Shown: positions 1 through 6,844 of the stretch, one piece after another
Position numbering within the stretch: position 1 is the stretch's first letter
Layout of the letters: each line of letters starts with the position of its first letter
From: Candidatus Bipolaricaulota bacterium
GTDB lineage: Bacteria; Bipolaricaulota; Bipolaricaulia; RBG-16-55-9
Direction: 5' to 3'
DNA length: 10,123 nt
Assembly: GCA_015487455.1 (NCBI GenBank)
Contig: WFPR01000077.1
Coordinates: 1 to 10,123, forward strand
Translations under genes and position numbers: made by a program
Notes under the pieces: generated by a model
What the model saw: the letters and a program-made list of their open reading frames with translations, nothing else
Told to the model about the DNA's origin: nothing
The model's database searches: none

Positions 1-480
1 CTGGTTGAGGTCCATGCCCGGCGCGATCGGCTTGGCGCCCGGGCCCGGCGGGGTCGGGGGCGGCGTGGTGGGCGGCTGCTGGCCCGCCAGGGTCGCGAGC
101 ACCTGCAGGCAGCCGTCGGTCTCCTCGACGCGGATCGCCTGGTTGTAGGGCAGGGGGTCGATCTCGGCCTTGAACCCCTGCCCGCCCATCTCGCCGACGA
201 GGGCCAGCTGCTGCGGCGTGAACTGCAGCTGGAACGTCCGCTCCACGGGCTGGTTCGTGGGCAGCTCGATCCGCTGGATCGAGACGTGCACGGACAACCC
301 CGACCGCAGGACGATCTGGGTGAGCGCCATGCGGACCTCACAGACGTTGGTGAAGGTGAGCGTCACCGTGGTCGACTGCTGCCCTTGGGTGAGGGCGGTC
401 ACGGCGGGAAACAGCCCGAGGCCGAGCGCCGACGCCACCATCAGCGTCACCCCGAAGGCGAGCCATCGTGCAAACCGCAT
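1..480 (-). CDS. Secreted protein of unknown function, 5' part only
   Basis: This reading frame is open from an ATG at 480-478 to the window edge, giving 160 residues with no stop, so the C-terminus is missing. The N-terminus is a clear Sec signal peptide: MRFAR, then a hydrophobic core (about residues 7-29) ending near a TALTQ cleavage region, with no lipobox cysteine. The mature part has alternating hydrophobic and polar residues typical of beta strands, with TTVTLTFTN near residue 37. It has two cysteines (C47 and C124) that could form a disulfide. A proline-rich linker at about 135-155 suggests another domain beyond the window. The start is supported by AAGGAGGT five bases upstream. I do not recognise the family. 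It is transcribed away from phoU across a 193-nt gap and nothing visible links it functionally to that gene. Confidence 0.8.
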   Translation of the reverse strand, partial: MRFARWLAFGVTLMVASALGLGLFPAVTALTQGQQSTTVTLTFTNVCEVRMALTQIVLRSGLSVHVSIQRIELPTNQPVERTFQLQFTPQQLALVGEMGGQGFKAEIDPLPYNQAIRVEETDGCLQVLATLAGQQPPTTPPPTPPGPGAKPIAPGMDLNQ

Positions 481-485
481 GGTTG

Positions 486-493
486 ACCTCCTT
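486..493 (-). promoter_or_regulatory. Ribosome binding site of the secreted protein gene
   Basis: On the minus strand this reads AAGGAGGT, a near-perfect anti-16S match, five bases before the ATG at 480. It fixes the start of the partial secreted protein. Confidence 0.8.
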
Positions 494-585
494 GTTGAAC
501 GGGTTTAGGTTTGAGGTTCGGCGTCGCAGCGTACTACACGCGGGGGCAGGGTTGGGTTTCACGGGAGCCAGGCCAGGCCCCCACC

Positions 586-606
586 CTCGCTCGCGCTCGC
601 GCTCGC
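586..606. repeat. Short tandem GCTCGC hexamer repeat
   Basis: There are three perfect head-to-tail copies of GCTCGC at 589-606, preceded by a partial copy. They lie in the divergent intergenic region between the secreted protein gene and phoU, about 27 bases upstream of the predicted phoU -35 element. The repeat could be simple slippage in GC-rich DNA or a binding site; nothing else in the sequence decides this. Confidence 0.6.
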
Positions 607-632
607 ACCCCCGCACCCGACGCGCTGCCCCC

Positions 633-661
633 TTAACTTCGAGCGGGAAACGTGGTAGACT
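633..661 (+). promoter_or_regulatory. Putative sigma70-type promoter of phoU
   Basis: TTAACT (633-638) and TAGACT (656-661) are separated by 17 bases, the optimal sigma70 spacing. The predicted transcription start, about seven bases after the -10 element, falls at 667-669, only 5-7 bases before the ATG at 674. No good Shine-Dalgarno sequence lies between, so the mRNA would be leaderless or nearly so. This is a sequence-pattern inference only. Confidence 0.5.
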
Positions 662-673
662 CGGGGGCACGCC

Positions 674-1351
674 ATGGTGCGCGAGAGCTACCGACAGCAG
701 CTTGAGGGCTTAATCCGGGCCGTGGAAGACCTGGGCCGCCGGGTGGACGAGGGCCTGGTGCTGGGGCTCAAGGCCCTGCGCGACCACGATCGCGAGATCG
801 CCGAGGGCCTCGACGACTGGGACGACACCGTCGACGCGAAGACCCTCGAGATCGAGAAGCGCTGCACGGATCTTTTGGCGCTGCAGCAGCCCGTCGCCGT
901 CGACCTGCGCTTGATCTTGAGCGCCTTCAAGATCGTGACGGACCTGGAGCGGGTGGCCGACCTGGCCGTCAACCTGGGCGAGTACGCGATGGCCTCGGAG
1001 GCGTTCGTGCTCGTCCCCAAGGAGGAGCTGCTGGAGCTGGGGGCGTTCGCCCGCGGGATGCTCCGCGACGCCCTCAAGGCGTTCCACGACCGCGACGTCG
1101 AGGGGGCCAAGGCCGTGATCTTCCGCGACCGGGAGATGGACCGGCGCTGCTGGGCCCTGCGCGCCGAGGTGCTCACGCAGATCATCCGCCGCGCCCGCGA
1201 GACCTTAAGCGACGAGGACGCCCGCAAGCTCGCCGAGAACGTGATCACCGTCCTCTGGTCCATCCGGGATCTGGAGCGGGTCGGCGACCACGCGGTCAAC
1301 ATCGGCGCCCGGACGATCTACTGGCTCACCGCCAACCCGGAGTTCATCTGA
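674..1351 (+). CDS. phoU: PhoU-family phosphate signalling regulator
   Basis: A 225-residue all-helical protein with the two-repeat architecture and normal length of PhoU. Repeat 1 carries a family-typical IEKRCTDLLALQQPVAVDLR stretch (about 60-79) and the metal-binding motif DLERVADLAVN (90-100). Repeat 2 carries DLERVGDHAVNIG (199-211), the canonical E-x-x-x-D-H form, whereas repeat 1 has Leu in place of His. Members act in the cytoplasm, where they link the PstSCAB phosphate transporter to the PhoR histidine kinase and restrain phosphate uptake and Pho-regulon expression. No pst or phoBR gene is visible here, so the partner is unknown. The ATG at 674 is the first in-frame start and sits just after a promoter-like element with little room for a leader. 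It ends in TGA at 1349 and converges with the glycosidase operon. The family call is firm; the exact role is inferred. Confidence 0.93.
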   Translation: MVRESYRQQLEGLIRAVEDLGRRVDEGLVLGLKALRDHDREIAEGLDDWDDTVDAKTLEIEKRCTDLLALQQPVAVDLRLILSAFKIVTDLERVADLAVNLGEYAMASEAFVLVPKEELLELGAFARGMLRDALKAFHDRDVEGAKAVIFRDREMDRRCWALRAEVLTQIIRRARETLSDEDARKLAENVITVLWSIRDLERVGDHAVNIGARTIYWLTANPEFI

Positions 1352-1380
1352 CCAAGCTCTTCTTGTCAAACTCCCCCCAA

Positions 1381-1402
1381 CGAGCCTTAGCGGGTCGGCT
1401 CG
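1381..1402. other. Weak inverted repeat between convergent genes
   Basis: CGAGCC (1381-1386) and GGCTCG (1397-1402) can pair around a 10-nt loop. The site lies in the 157-nt gap between the phoU stop and the end of the minus-strand operon. No U-tract follows on either strand, so it is not a classical intrinsic terminator. It is the only hairpin I could find in this gap, where both transcription units are expected to end. Confidence 0.3.
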
Positions 1403-1508
1403 GCGCGTTCCCAGGGGCTCAAGAGGGCGGAGCTGAGCAACTCGAGAACCCGACGGGGCAGGGCGAGAGGGTACTTGCCAAAGCTGTCAAAAGCGCCCCC
1501 TCCTCACG

Positions 1509-2423
1509 TCACGGAGCCGCTCCCGTGCAGCCGGGGGCCGTGCGGGAGCGGGCGATCGCCGCGATCTCCGCGACGACCTCCGCAACGTCGGGGCGCCCGA
1601 AGTAGGCGTCGTCATGCTTCCACAGCAACAGGGCGCAGGCGGACGGCTCTTGGGCCAGAAGGGTCCCCCACTCCCGCAGCTGCGGGGGCGGGAGGGGGCC
1701 TCCCGCGCTGCCCGCAAGGACGTTGAGGCTGAGCGCCAAGCCCAGCCCCAGCTCCTCGGCCGCCGTCGTCTGCTCTCGGAGCCAGCCGAGGAGGTCCCCT
1801 CGGCGGGCCGCGTATTGCGCCATCGCGAAGTCGAGGGCCTCCCAGCGGAAGCCCCGGAGGAACGGCGCGGGAGCCCCGATGCCCACGGGCAGCTTCGGGA
1901 AGAGCGCCTTGCTGAGGGCCGCTGCCTGCTCGATCGTCTCGAGGGGCACGGGTCGCCCGCCCCAGTTCGTGGGGTCCTGCGGCTCGTCGAAGAGGACGTG
2001 TCCGATGACCGTGCCGTCCTCCACGTAGGGCTCCAGGTCGAGGGCCCGAAAGCGCTCCAACCGCGCCCGAAAGCGCTCGAGCGAGAAGGAGCCGTCAGGG
2101 TTCTGGAACGCCCTCCGGGATCCCGCTAGGTTGAAGATCAGTTGGGTTCCGGCCGCCCGCGCGGCCTCCAGGGTCTGGCGGGCCGACTCCGGGCGCAGCG
2201 CCCGAAACGCGCCCGTAAACGGTCCCCCCGCAAAGCGCTCCGTGGGGAGGTGGAACGGCCCAAAGGCAAGCGGACGTCCCCCTTCCCCTTCGGAGGACTC
2301 CCGCTCCTGCCCCGGGGTGCTCCAGCTCAGGGCGAGCCCCAGCCCGGGGAGACCCCTATCGCCTCCCACGGCGGCCAGAACGGCCAGGAGCGCCAGCGCG
2401 ATTCCTGCGTTCCGTCGTCCCAT
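1509..2423 (-). CDS. Secreted TIM-barrel-like protein, possible glycosidase
   Basis: The protein has 304 residues from the ATG at 2423. The N-terminus (MGRRNAGIAL then a hydrophobic run to about residue 20) is a signal peptide, followed by a low-complexity Ser/Glu/Gly linker (about 35-50). The rest alternates beta strands and helices like a (beta/alpha) barrel: strands LIFNLAG, VIGHVLFDEP, PVGIGAP, ALSLNVLAG and ACALLLWKHDD. Asp146 and Glu147 in LFDEP at a strand end, plus the WKHDD strand, are plausible active-site residues, as in many glycoside hydrolases. I cannot assign a GH family. The start at 2423 is preferred over the in-frame ATG at 2435 because GGGAG lies five bases before it and a promoter-like element places the transcript start near 2445. 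It is the last gene of the run, 54 nt after the GH51-like gene. Confidence 0.8.
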   Translation of the reverse strand: MGRRNAGIALALLAVLAAVGGDRGLPGLGLALSWSTPGQERESSEGEGGRPLAFGPFHLPTERFAGGPFTGAFRALRPESARQTLEAARAAGTQLIFNLAGSRRAFQNPDGSFSLERFRARLERFRALDLEPYVEDGTVIGHVLFDEPQDPTNWGGRPVPLETIEQAAALSKALFPKLPVGIGAPAPFLRGFRWEALDFAMAQYAARRGDLLGWLREQTTAAEELGLGLALSLNVLAGSAGGPLPPPQLREWGTLLAQEPSACALLLWKHDDAYFGRPDVAEVVAEIAAIARSRTAPGCTGAAP

Positions 2424-2428
2424 GACGG

Positions 2429-2433
2429 CTCCC
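2429..2433 (-). promoter_or_regulatory. Ribosome binding site deciding the start at 2423
   Basis: GGGAG on the minus strand lies five bases upstream of the ATG at 2423. It overlaps an earlier in-frame ATG at 2435, which has no purine-rich element in front of it, so 2423 is the better start. Confidence 0.55.
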
Positions 2434-2451
2434 ATAATAGCTCAGACGCCA

Positions 2452-2481
2452 ACTCTATTCCCGCCTCCCGGGGTCCGTCAA
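2452..2481 (-). promoter_or_regulatory. Putative promoter before the TIM-barrel-like gene
   Basis: On the minus strand, TTGACG (2481-2476) and TAGAGT (2457-2452) are separated by 18 bases. The -35 element overlaps the TGA stop codon of the preceding GH51-like gene. The transcript would start near 2445, giving about 22 nt of leader containing the GGGAG site. A further AT-rich TATTAT lies at 2439-2434 but has no -35 partner at the right distance. Confidence 0.45.
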
Positions 2482-4376
2482 GGCCCCCTTGGCGCCGACG
2501 CCTCCACGGCCAGCTCGAGGAAGACCACCGAGTGGGGCGGGAGCGCGATCTCCCCCACGGGGGAGGCCGGCGGCTCCTCCCGGAGCGCTATGTTCTGGGG
2601 GTCCCGCTCGTTGTGGGCCTCGGGCGAGTCCCCCGCAAGCCGCCACAGCCGTCTCTCTCCCACGGAGAGGCCCTCGATGCGGAGCGCCACCCCCACCGAC
2701 TCGGTCTCCGCGTTGTTGACGAGCGCGACCCGCAGCGTCCGGCCGTCGGGCGAGAGCGCCGCGGCGGCTGTCACATAGGGCACCTCCCGGTCGTAGGCGC
2801 GGGCCGTGGGGCCGTCAACCGCGACGGGCAGGAGGCGGGAGTCCGCCCAGCTCCCGAAGCCCTGAAAGACGTAGCCCATCGGGGCCACGCTGTGGTTCGT
2901 CTGGCTGCGGATGAGCGAGAGGTTGCCCCCGCCCAGGGCGAACTGATTCGCGTACCACACGGGCAGTCCGTCCTCTAGACCGGCGTTCAGCACCCGCACG
3001 AACCACTCCGCGGCGAAGACGGCCCCGCCCAACGTGCGGTTCAGGTGCCAGAAGTCTTCATTTAGAAAGAGGTTCCACTCCGTGACGGCCACCGCGGGCG
3101 CGCGGGGGAGCCCCAGCGAGCGGGCGTAGGAGGCCACCCGCTCGTACACGGCCTTCAGCGTGTCCACCCGGTCGGCCGCGAACTGGCGACGGGCGTTGTA
3201 GTCGCCGTAGGCGCGCACGGGGAGGGAGCTGTCGTACTGGTGCCGGACGTAGAAGTCCATCTGCGAGAAGATCTCGCGCATCGTATCGGGATCGGCGATG
3301 GGGACCCCGTCGCGGAACGGGAGGACAGCGGCCCCGATCTGGATGGGCACGTTTGAAGGGGCAGCCCGCATCGCCCGCGCGAACGCGAGGAAGCCGTCGT
3401 GCCCGTAGGTCGTGTACTCGACGAGCATCACGCCCTTGGGGAGGACCGCCCCGCGGACCCCGTCGCCGAAGCGGAGCACCCCCCTCTCGGCGTCCAGCTC
3501 GAAGACCTTCGCGTCGGGCGGCTGCCCGCTCAGGGTCGCGACGGGGAGCCACTCCTCCCAGCGGCCCGCCTCCGCGTCCCGCTGCGTGGGGGCCCAGAAG
3601 GCCCGCACGTCACGGACGGGCGGGAACCTCAAGGTGTACGTCTGGTTCGGCCCGCCCGAGGTCTTGAAGGCGTCGCCCTTGGGGCCGTCGGCGTAGAAGC
3701 CGCGGCGCTCCTCCTCGCCCCCGAAGAAGTACTTCTCGGGGCTCTCCGCCGTCCACGAGTAGGCCCACATGTGGGGCTGGTTCTCCTCGTTGCCCACCTC
3801 GAAGAAGCGCACGCCCAAGGGCTCGGGGAAGCCCAGCTCCGCGCGCCTTCGGCCCCACTCGGAGTCGGGCGGGCCGTTTAGGAACTCCACGAGGTCCGCG
3901 GCGTCCTGGGCGGTCATCGTCCCGAAGTTGACGGTGATCGAGAGCTCCGCGCCGATCTCGTGGACAAAGCGCAGGATGCGGCCGAGGTCGACGCCCTCGG
4001 GCCGGGGGACGCGGCGGCCCGGCCGGATCATCTCGTTGCGCTTCCAGTCGTAAGCTGAAGCGTTGTTCCCGCCGGGCCAGCGGACCACCCGGACGTTGAT
4101 TGCACGGGCTCGGCCCACGAACAGGGGGTGCTCGACGGTCTCGGCGGCCGAGGCGAGGTTCGTGAGGTTCGTCCCCCACAGGGCGCCGTCGATCGCGGGA
4201 CCGGGCCGCGTCCCGTCGATTTCGACCGTGGCCACAGCCGCGGCCGCCCGGGACGGCTGCGCCGCGCTGCCCGGGCGTACGGCCCCGCCCCCAGGGGCGA
4301 GAAGGGACCCCAGCAGGGCGAACAGCGCTGCGGCGAGGAGGGTCGTTCGGCTTCGGCTTTGAATCCGGATCGAAAT
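2478..4376 (-). CDS. Secreted GH51-like alpha-L-arabinofuranosidase, ATT start
   Basis: The protein has 632 residues if it starts at the ATT at 4376-4374. The only conventional start (GTG at 4235) lies after a complete signal peptide: a basic ISIRIQSRSR segment, a hydrophobic LLAAALFALLGSLLA core and a Gly/Ala-rich cleavage region. GGAGG lies eight bases before the ATT. The mature enzyme resembles clan A retaining glycosidases of GH51 type: RWPGGN near residue 99, acid/base Glu197 in EVGNEEN, probable nucleophile Glu433 in AVTEWN, and a C-terminal beta domain (about 530-625) ending LPPHSVVFLEL. The two glutamates are about 236 residues apart against roughly 120 in ordinary GH51 enzymes; an inserted beta-rich module (about 237-325) accounts for most of the difference. 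The expected activity is release of arabinofuranosyl side chains from extracellular polysaccharide, though substrate is not proven. It follows the DUF6259-like gene by 36 nt. Confidence 0.8.
   Translation of the reverse strand: MSIRIQSRSRTTLLAAALFALLGSLLAPGGGAVRPGSAAQPSRAAAAVATVEIDGTRPGPAIDGALWGTNLTNLASAAETVEHPLFVGRARAINVRVVRWPGGNNASAYDWKRNEMIRPGRRVPRPEGVDLGRILRFVHEIGAELSITVNFGTMTAQDAADLVEFLNGPPDSEWGRRRAELGFPEPLGVRFFEVGNEENQPHMWAYSWTAESPEKYFFGGEEERRGFYADGPKGDAFKTSGGPNQTYTLRFPPVRDVRAFWAPTQRDAEAGRWEEWLPVATLSGQPPDAKVFELDAERGVLRFGDGVRGAVLPKGVMLVEYTTYGHDGFLAFARAMRAAPSNVPIQIGAAVLPFRDGVPIADPDTMREIFSQMDFYVRHQYDSSLPVRAYGDYNARRQFAADRVDTLKAVYERVASYARSLGLPRAPAVAVTEWNLFLNEDFWHLNRTLGGAVFAAEWFVRVLNAGLEDGLPVWYANQFALGGGNLSLIRSQTNHSVAPMGYVFQGFGSWADSRLLPVAVDGPTARAYDREVPYVTAAAALSPDGRTLRVALVNNAETESVGVALRIEGLSVGERRLWRLAGDSPEAHNERDPQNIALREEPPASPVGEIALPPHSVVFLELAVEASAPRGP
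3402..3668 (-). other. Inserted FGDG-type beta module within the GH51-like enzyme
   Basis: This stretch codes for about 89 residues placed between the acid/base region and the helix HDGFLAFARAMRA that normally resumes the barrel. It is rich in predicted beta strands and contains VFELDAERGVLRFGDGVRG followed by PKGVMLVEYTTYG. That pattern (short strand, FGDG, two to four residues, PxG, strand with Tyr) resembles a motif I know from phage baseplate-like and other extracellular beta modules. The resemblance is from memory of motif form and is not a database match. The function within the enzyme is unknown; substrate binding or oligomer contacts are possible. Confidence 0.5.
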
Positions 4377-4384
4377 GGGTACCG

Positions 4385-4389
4385 CCTCC
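4385..4389 (-). promoter_or_regulatory. Ribosome binding site pointing to an ATT start codon
   Basis: The minus strand reads GAAGGAGAAGGAGG, with the last GGAGG at 4389-4385. Eight bases later comes ATT (4376), and no ATG, GTG or TTG occurs in frame until after the signal peptide. The site is at the right distance for ATT at 4376 but 14 bases from the next candidate, ATC at 4370. Confidence 0.6.
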
Positions 4390-4412
4390 TTCTCCTTCGT
4401 TGTTCGTGGGGT

Positions 4413-6842
4413 TTACGGGGTTGGCTCCGCGGGCTCGGGCGGTGCGACCTGGACCTTGAGCCCCTTGACGCTGCGCGCGGGCAGGAACTCGAGGCGCCGC
4501 AGCGGCCGCGCTCCCGAGAAGCGCTCGACGGGTTGCTCCCCCTGCGGGCCCAGGTCGTAGAGCACCAGCTCCTCCGCCCCCGCGAGCCCGTATCGCGCGG
4601 GGTCGAAGTCGAGCGTAAAGAGCTGGGGATCGTCGGTCCAGTTCACCAGGACGAGCCCGACGCTCCCGTCCTCCCAGGAGCGCCAGGCGGAGGCGAGCAC
4701 CGCGGGCTGGCTCGGCCCGTAGGGCACGATCCCGAAGAGCCCCCCGCCGATGGCCTGGAGGGGGCGGCGCTCGACCTGCAGGGTCGGATCCCGCAGCCGC
4801 TCCCCGTCGAGCACGTAGGGGCGGGCGTAGGCGTAGCTCCCCACCAGCTCTTTCAGAAACCGATACGCCGAGAAGTTGGGCGTCGTCTCGGGGGGGTCGC
4901 GCAGGACGCCCGCGCCGTCGCCGTTTACGGCCAGGAGGTTCCCCTGGACGTAGCGGGTGGCCCAGGCGAACCGCAAAGCCTCCGCGATCTCGGGGGCGTC
5001 CTCCAGGGCGGCGCTCGTGTTCACGAAGGTCGAGGTGCGGATGTAGTCGTGGTAGACGGCGCTAAAGAGCGGAAGCGTCCACCAGCCGGGGTTGAGCGGC
5101 CCCACGTACTCGACGTTCTCGATCTCCAGGAGGTCGAGGTAGAGCTCGCCGGGGTGCTCGCTCATCATCACGAACCCGGGGTCGGCGGCGCGGGCCGCCT
5201 CCCGGATCAGAAGCCCCTGGCGGCGCGTCCCCTCGGCGAGGTAGTTCCCCCCGCCCAGCGGGTGCCCGTGGTCGGGGTCGTAGCAGAACCCGTAGGTCAC
5301 GCCGCTCCAGGTGTCGAGGTAGACGCCGTCGACCCCGAAGTCCCGCTGTAGCGTCACCACCCAGTCGCGGACGAACGCCTGCCAGAAGGGGGTGGCGGGG
5401 TCCATCCGGGCGAAGAGCGCCCCCTTGGCCGAGCGGCTCGTCTGCACCCGCCCGTCCTCGTCCTTCAGCGCGAAGCGCGCCGCCCCGGACGCCGTATAGC
5501 TGGGGTTGGCCGTGTCCCACACCGTGGGCAGGATGTAGGGCCAGACGAGGTTGCCCGCGGCGCGGGCCCGCTCGACGCCGTCGGGGAACGAGGGCCGGAC
5601 GGGCTCGTAATCGGGCCAGCCCGTGTCGAACTCGTTCCCGTGCCAGCCGTACCAGAGCCCCGCCACCCGCTCGACGTCGAGGAAGCGCCGCCAGCGCTCC
5701 ATGTCGTCCGCCACGGCCTCGAACGGGCGCTCGGCGCCCCCAAAGGGGTTCCAGACGCCCATCACCCGCACGTCGCGGAGCTTCGGGGAGAAGCCCAGGC
5801 CGTCTGTGTTGGTGTTAACGTCGAGGGCGATCGGGCCGCGGGCGGCCCAGGGCTGCTCCAGCGCCCAAGCGCGGTAGACCCGCGCCAGGTCGTACCAGTC
5901 GCCGGGGACGGCCCCCACGGCCACGGGGTAGGGCGCCCGGTAGTCGTTCCCCGGCACGAGGTGGTCCTCGGGGAAGTGGCGGACGGCGAAGCGGAACGTC
6001 TCGCCGTCGGAGCGGAAGTCGAACGCCTTGGTGTAGCCCGCGCCGTCGTGGGCCGCCAGGTACAGCGCAAAGCCGTCTTCCTCGTCGTAGTAGCCGAAGA
6101 GCTGGAGCGCCGTCTGCAGGTGGGGATACGGGAAGAGCGAGAAGTCGTCGGGGGCGTTTCGCAGGACGCCCTGCACGGGGTTGTACACGAGGCGCCCCCC
6201 GAGGTAGGGGAGCGCGGCGCGGTTCGTCCCCGGCCGCCCCACGGGCTCCACGCGCAGCCGGGGGAAATCGACGGCGTAGAGGGCCCACTCCTCGTCCCCG
6301 TTCTCCACGGCGATCGTCCACTCGGCGAAGGGGTCGCCGGGGCGCAGCGCGACCGTGACCGTGACGGTCAGGGGCCGCGCGGCCAGCTCCCAGACGACCG
6401 TGAGGGCCTGCGCCCCCGTCCGGGGGTTGGCGCGCGTGGCGGCGCGGGTGGCGTCGGCCTCCGTGGGCACGACGCGGATCGTGGCCCCCTCCGGGCCGGG
6501 ACGGCGCAGCGTGAGCGCCCAGATCGCCTGGAGGCGGAACGGGAACGTATAGCGCTCCCCGTCCTCGTCGAGCACCTGAAGGGAGCGCGGGCTGAGCGCC
6601 CGGGGCCCCGACAGCGAGGCGAACTCCAGGCGCACCCGCTCGTTCTGGAGAACGGGCTCCGAGGGCTCCCCGAGCGCTTCGCTCCCGAGTTCGAGCCCGA
6701 GCCCGCTCTCCACCTCCCCTCCCACTTCGACCCCGACTCCCACTCCCGTTCCCATTCCCACTCCCAGCCCAACGACGGCCGTCAGGCTCAAGACGGCAAG
6801 GAGGCGCCGGAGCGCCCTTGTCTCGTCCGCGCCTGTACGCAT
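4413..6842 (-). CDS. Secreted DUF6259-like glycoside hydrolase
   Basis: The protein has 809 residues from the ATG at 6842, preceded by AAGGAGGG six bases away. The N-terminus has a signal peptide (LLAVLSLTAVVGLGVG) running into a glycine-alternating low-complexity stretch (about 25-55). An N-terminal beta-sandwich (about 65-330) contains EEDGFALYLAAHD, typical of DUF6259-type proteins. A (beta/alpha)8 catalytic domain (about 335-665) contains GLWYGWHGNEFD, the strand DGVYLDTWSG and SEHPGE; Asp510 and Glu562 are candidate catalytic residues. A C-terminal beta domain follows (about 670-800), with LVNWTDDPQ. DUF6259 proteins resemble clan GH-D and GH101-type barrels, but a substrate cannot be named. 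The start is two bases after the frame-corrected stop of the upstream hydrolase, so translation is probably coupled. Because of the C7 tract upstream, a naive gene call fuses it with the hydrolase into 1171 residues. Confidence 0.8.
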   Translation of the reverse strand: MRTGADETRALRRLLAVLSLTAVVGLGVGMGTGVGVGVEVGGEVESGLGLELGSEALGEPSEPVLQNERVRLEFASLSGPRALSPRSLQVLDEDGERYTFPFRLQAIWALTLRRPGPEGATIRVVPTEADATRAATRANPRTGAQALTVVWELAARPLTVTVTVALRPGDPFAEWTIAVENGDEEWALYAVDFPRLRVEPVGRPGTNRAALPYLGGRLVYNPVQGVLRNAPDDFSLFPYPHLQTALQLFGYYDEEDGFALYLAAHDGAGYTKAFDFRSDGETFRFAVRHFPEDHLVPGNDYRAPYPVAVGAVPGDWYDLARVYRAWALEQPWAARGPIALDVNTNTDGLGFSPKLRDVRVMGVWNPFGGAERPFEAVADDMERWRRFLDVERVAGLWYGWHGNEFDTGWPDYEPVRPSFPDGVERARAAGNLVWPYILPTVWDTANPSYTASGAARFALKDEDGRVQTSRSAKGALFARMDPATPFWQAFVRDWVVTLQRDFGVDGVYLDTWSGVTYGFCYDPDHGHPLGGGNYLAEGTRRQGLLIREAARAADPGFVMMSEHPGELYLDLLEIENVEYVGPLNPGWWTLPLFSAVYHDYIRTSTFVNTSAALEDAPEIAEALRFAWATRYVQGNLLAVNGDGAGVLRDPPETTPNFSAYRFLKELVGSYAYARPYVLDGERLRDPTLQVERRPLQAIGGGLFGIVPYGPSQPAVLASAWRSWEDGSVGLVLVNWTDDPQLFTLDFDPARYGLAGAEELVLYDLGPQGEQPVERFSGARPLRRLEFLPARSVKGLKVQVAPPEPAEPTP
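6731..6770 (-). repeat. Degenerate GGGAxN hexamer repeat, G-quadruplex motif
   Basis: On the coding (minus) strand this reads as seven runs of three or more G separated by loops of two to four bases, mostly GGGAGT, GGGAAT and GGGAAC hexamers. It meets the usual pattern for an intramolecular G-quadruplex several times over and would be present in the mRNA too. It encodes the alternating V-G, L-G, M-G, T-G stretch right after the signal peptide hydrophobic core of the DUF6259-like enzyme, about 70-110 nt into the gene. Confidence 0.7.
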
Positions 6843-6844
6843 AG

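Noticed and set aside
520..575. Promoter for the minus-strand secreted protein gene
   Set aside because: A TAGTAC-like -10 element is present, but no -35 element at an acceptable distance could be found, so I do not list it.
688..1302. Minus-strand open frame of 204 codons opposite phoU
   Set aside because: It is Ser/Arg-rich without motifs and lies opposite a clear PhoU protein.
1381..1402. Intrinsic terminator for phoU or the operon
   Set aside because: The 6-bp stem has a 10-nt loop and no U-tract follows on either strand. It is listed only as a weak inverted repeat.
1363..1605. Small plus-strand frame of 80 codons after phoU
   Set aside because: It has a TTG start without a ribosome binding site, low-complexity content, and overlaps the end of the TIM-barrel-like gene on the other strand.
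4128..5351. Long plus-strand open frame of about 407 codons
   Set aside because: It lies opposite the GH51-like and DUF6259-like genes, has Arg/Gly/Val/Glu-rich composition without recognisable motifs, and arises from the GC-rich third codon positions of the true strand.
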